Source: Glaciecola amylolytica
GTDB lineage: Bacteria > Bacteroidota > Bacteroidia > Flavobacteriales_D > Crocinitomicaceae
Assembly (NCBI GenBank): GCA_003856375.1
Contig: CP034120.1
Span: 2,170,001 to 2,234,000 of the forward strand
Length of the DNA: 64,000 nt
Reading direction: 5' to 3'
The notes under the pieces were generated by a model, which worked only from the letters and a program-made list of their open reading frames with translations, was not told the origin of the DNA and ran no database searches. Below, one piece after another: positions 62,180 through 64,000 of the stretch (the first letter of the stretch is position 1; each line of letters opens with the position of its first letter). The translations under genes were made by a program, and so were the position numbers.

Positions 62180-62623
62180 TTAGTTTCCCTTGTGGTATTC
62201 TAAAAAGTTATCAGCAACATCTCGGATCTCTTTCTGTATTTGCTGATCTTTACTGATAGAATTCAGTATTCCAATGAATTCTTTTTGTTTTTCATTTTTA
62301 CTTCCATTTATTACCCGGTTCAATAACCAAACGGTGTGAACTGTCGGCTTTTGTTCCACAGACTGTTTTAAACAAGTTTCATATTCGTCTTGCCTGTCTT
62401 TATAAAATTTCTCAATAAAATGTGTTAATGGTCCGGGTGTTCCAAATTCCACCAGTGGATTTTTTTCCATTAATTTAAGAATACTTTCAACTGCTTCAAA
62501 TCCGACTTTCTCCTCTTCCATTCTATCTACAATATCATACTGTAACTGAATGAACTCTGCTTCTTCTGAATACCAGTCATTTTTTTCAATAAAGTCTTCT
62601 ATTGGCTGTAAGTATTTTTCCAT
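62180..62623 (-). CDS. Small helical protein, possibly immunity-like
   Basis: The 147-residue acidic protein is mostly helical, with EKNPLVEFGTPGPLTHFIEKF and KPTVHTVWLLNRVINGS as distinctive parts. The pattern is reminiscent of cytoplasmic immunity proteins found in scattered polymorphic-toxin loci, but I cannot assign a family. No toxin gene is adjacent. The open frame extends upstream of the ATG by about 40 codons without a start codon. Confidence 0.55.
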   Translation of the reverse strand: MEKYLQPIEDFIEKNDWYSEEAEFIQLQYDIVDRMEEEKVGFEAVESILKLMEKNPLVEFGTPGPLTHFIEKFYKDRQDEYETCLKQSVEQKPTVHTVWLLNRVINGSKNEKQKEFIGILNSISKDQQIQKEIRDVADNFLEYHKGN

Positions 62624-62733
62624 TGTTTTATTGAGATTTCTTGTATAAGTTCCAAAATGTTTTTGTTTATCATTGGCTTTTCTTCTCCTTAGTTTTGGAG
62701 GGCTTCGACTTACAATTGCAATGGCTCTTTTTA

Positions 62734-63384
62734 TTACTGCTTGTCATAATATTCGTATGGTTCTTTTAAATGGTGTTTTTCCGTGATTTCATTTTTCCAG
62801 GCAAAATAATCATCAGCAAATTCATTGAAATCACTTGGGATTCCTTTTGTCCAATACATATCTCCATGCACCAATAGCATTGCCCAATGATAATCTAATT
62901 CATGTGTTAAAAACTCAACATCTTCCATTTTTCCTGGAATTTTTATCAGATGTGAATTATTTACATTTTCATTAGCTAGCTCATAATTTAGTCCGCCATA
63001 TTTTACCATTGTGTGTTTTATAATTTCACAAAACGAAAAATGATTAAATATTACACCCGTTTTATTATCTTCAAATTGCAACCCATCATTTAACGGTAAT
63101 ACTTTTTGTATGTCCCAAACCCTTATTTCAGGACGGCACCAGCCCGTGACAATGTCAAGTATGTCATGTGCTACATCTTCCTGAGTCTCATTGTTTGATA
63201 CTGTTAAAGCTATTTGTTCAACTATTTTTTGTGCAGCTTCTTGTTGTCCCCCTGAATTTTTATAATCGAATAGAATGTCGTGAATTTGTTTGTTAAAACT
63301 GTTTAGTTGTTCAATGGCTTGATAATAATAATTTCCCTTTTCAATTATCTTTTTTAAAATTTCATGAAGGTTCTCATCTGTCAT
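62734..63384 (-). CDS. Soluble acidic protein of unknown function
   Basis: The 216-residue protein has no signal peptide or membrane segment. It begins with an alpha-helical region (HEILKKIIEKGNYYYQAIEQL) and continues with a mixed domain: WCRPEIRVWDIQKVLPLNDG, FLTHELDYHWAMLLVHGDMYW and DDYFAWKNEITEKHHLKEPYEYYD. Such single accessory proteins occur in immunity-type arrays, yet no family is recognised. It lies in the same one-direction run as its neighbours. Confidence 0.6.
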   Translation of the reverse strand: MTDENLHEILKKIIEKGNYYYQAIEQLNSFNKQIHDILFDYKNSGGQQEAAQKIVEQIALTVSNNETQEDVAHDILDIVTGWCRPEIRVWDIQKVLPLNDGLQFEDNKTGVIFNHFSFCEIIKHTMVKYGGLNYELANENVNNSHLIKIPGKMEDVEFLTHELDYHWAMLLVHGDMYWTKGIPSDFNEFADDYFAWKNEITEKHHLKEPYEYYDKQ

Positions 63385-63462
63385 TTTCTGTGATTCGATT
63401 TAGTTTTTGCGGGCGTTTTCTCATGTATGCGCAAAAACACCCCTAACGTGCCAAGCGTTACG

Positions 63463-63897
63463 TTAGCTCAGTTTTTTTCTCATCTTTAAATGTGGTATTC
63501 CATCTTCATCAAAATAGTCTCCAATTCCTTCGTAACCATTTTTGAGATAAAAGTTTACCGCTGAGTCGCGAGCGTGACAATACATTAATTTAGATTTCCG
63601 GTCTATGGCAAACGTTTCGCAGAAGGCCATCATTTCTGAACCAATATTCGTCCCCCTAAGAGTTTCTGTCACAACCACTCTTTGCATTTTCATTGCATCA
63701 CCTTCAGGTACGAGAACGGCCGTGGCTATAATCGTATCGTCTATAAAACCCGCTATTTGAAAATGATATTTCTCTTCTTCTAATTCCTGGTCAGTAAAGA
63801 AACTTCCAAGTGGTTCTCTGAGAATTTTTTCTCTAAGTTTCACCGCATTTGTCCATTCCGGACTTTTATGGGCAATCTCTTTAAATGTTGTTTTCAT
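63463..63897 (-). CDS. GNAT family N-acetyltransferase (ElaA-like)
   Basis: The 144-residue protein has the GNAT fold: WTNAVKLREKILREPLG, strands FQIAGFIDDTIIATAVLV, MQRVVVTETLRGTNIGSEMM with the acetyl-CoA-binding RGTNIG, and HARDSAVNFYLKNGYEGIGD. ElaA and related proteins share this order. The acceptor is unknown. The short gap after it contains a CTAACGT/ACGTTAG inverted repeat. Confidence 0.88.
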   Translation of the reverse strand: MKTTFKEIAHKSPEWTNAVKLREKILREPLGSFFTDQELEEEKYHFQIAGFIDDTIIATAVLVPEGDAMKMQRVVVTETLRGTNIGSEMMAFCETFAIDRKSKLMYCHARDSAVNFYLKNGYEGIGDYFDEDGIPHLKMRKKLS

Positions 63898-64000
63898 AAA
63901 TTGTAGCCAGCTTAATTATTGATTAAATTAAACATATTTTTATTCCGATTAACGCACATTTATACTTAGTTCTCAGAATTTGGGATCGATGAAGTGTGAA

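Noticed and set aside
63385-63472. Integron attC site after the GNAT gene
   Set aside because: CTAACGT and ACGTTAG are symmetric but do not fit RYYYAAC and GTTRRRY at all positions, and no integrase is in the window. It is reported only as part of a weak array hypothesis.
1-64000. CRISPR array, tRNA or rRNA genes, insertion sequences
   Set aside because: No regularly spaced repeats of CRISPR size, no cloverleaf or rRNA sequence and no transposase frame could be found by reading either strand.

Overview
The window comes from a Bacteroidota chromosome, most likely Flavobacteriales and close to Fluviicola/Crocinitomicaceae. The reasons are five secreted proteins with type IX secretion (T9SS) C-terminal sorting domains, perfect TAnnTTTG -7 promoter boxes, a class II HMG-CoA reductase with a GYDIA-type GHMP kinase, CusA pumps fused to TolC, and AT-rich intergenic DNA with many short hairpin terminators. 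No tRNA, rRNA, CRISPR array or intact insertion sequence was seen.

Layout. 1-13.6 kb: the acidic tail of an upstream protein (probably GyrA), a periplasmic TPR protein, a secreted alpha/beta hydrolase, a two-motif retropepsin-like protein, a MauE-thioredoxin fusion, pirin, an acetyltransferase, PhnA, a T9SS protein, a VIT/CCC1 transporter, an acyl-CoA thioesterase, and a Cys-rich CWC gene behind a cobalamin riboswitch. 13.6-19.8 kb: a heavy-metal efflux cassette (small exported protein, CusA-TolC fusion, CusB). 19.9-27.2 kb: a SRPBCC protein, a Crp/Fnr regulator, an MBL hydrolase, two T9SS proteins and lipoproteins. 27.5-35.1 kb: a second efflux cassette in the same gene order on the minus strand, next to an arsR-DUF6428-small membrane protein-arsC group. 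36.6-40.7 kb: a divergent nucleotidyltransferase-like gene, a tlpA-HMA-merC metal operon and a T9SS protein. 40.7-43.4 kb: metE behind a cobalamin riboswitch and a Cys-rich leader ORF. 43.6-48.2 kb: DUF1266, a large T9SS type B protein and ogt.

48.6-59.5 kb is the centrepiece: nine tightly coupled genes. They encode a eukaryotic-type squalene synthase, a eukaryotic-type squalene epoxidase, type 2 IPP isomerase, HMG-CoA reductase, a GYDIA-family GHMP kinase, diphosphomevalonate decarboxylase, mevalonate kinase, a polyprenyl diphosphate synthase and an oxidosqualene cyclase. Read together they go from HMG-CoA through IPP/DMAPP, FPP, squalene and 2,3-oxidosqualene to a cyclised triterpenol. HMG-CoA synthase and sterol-tailoring enzymes (C-14 and C-4 demethylation) are not in the window.

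59.6-64 kb: a NUC1-type endonuclease, a SRPBCC gene with an unusually clear promoter and double operator, then a one-direction run of small unrelated genes (ATP-grasp, two unknowns, GNAT) that resembles an accessory array.
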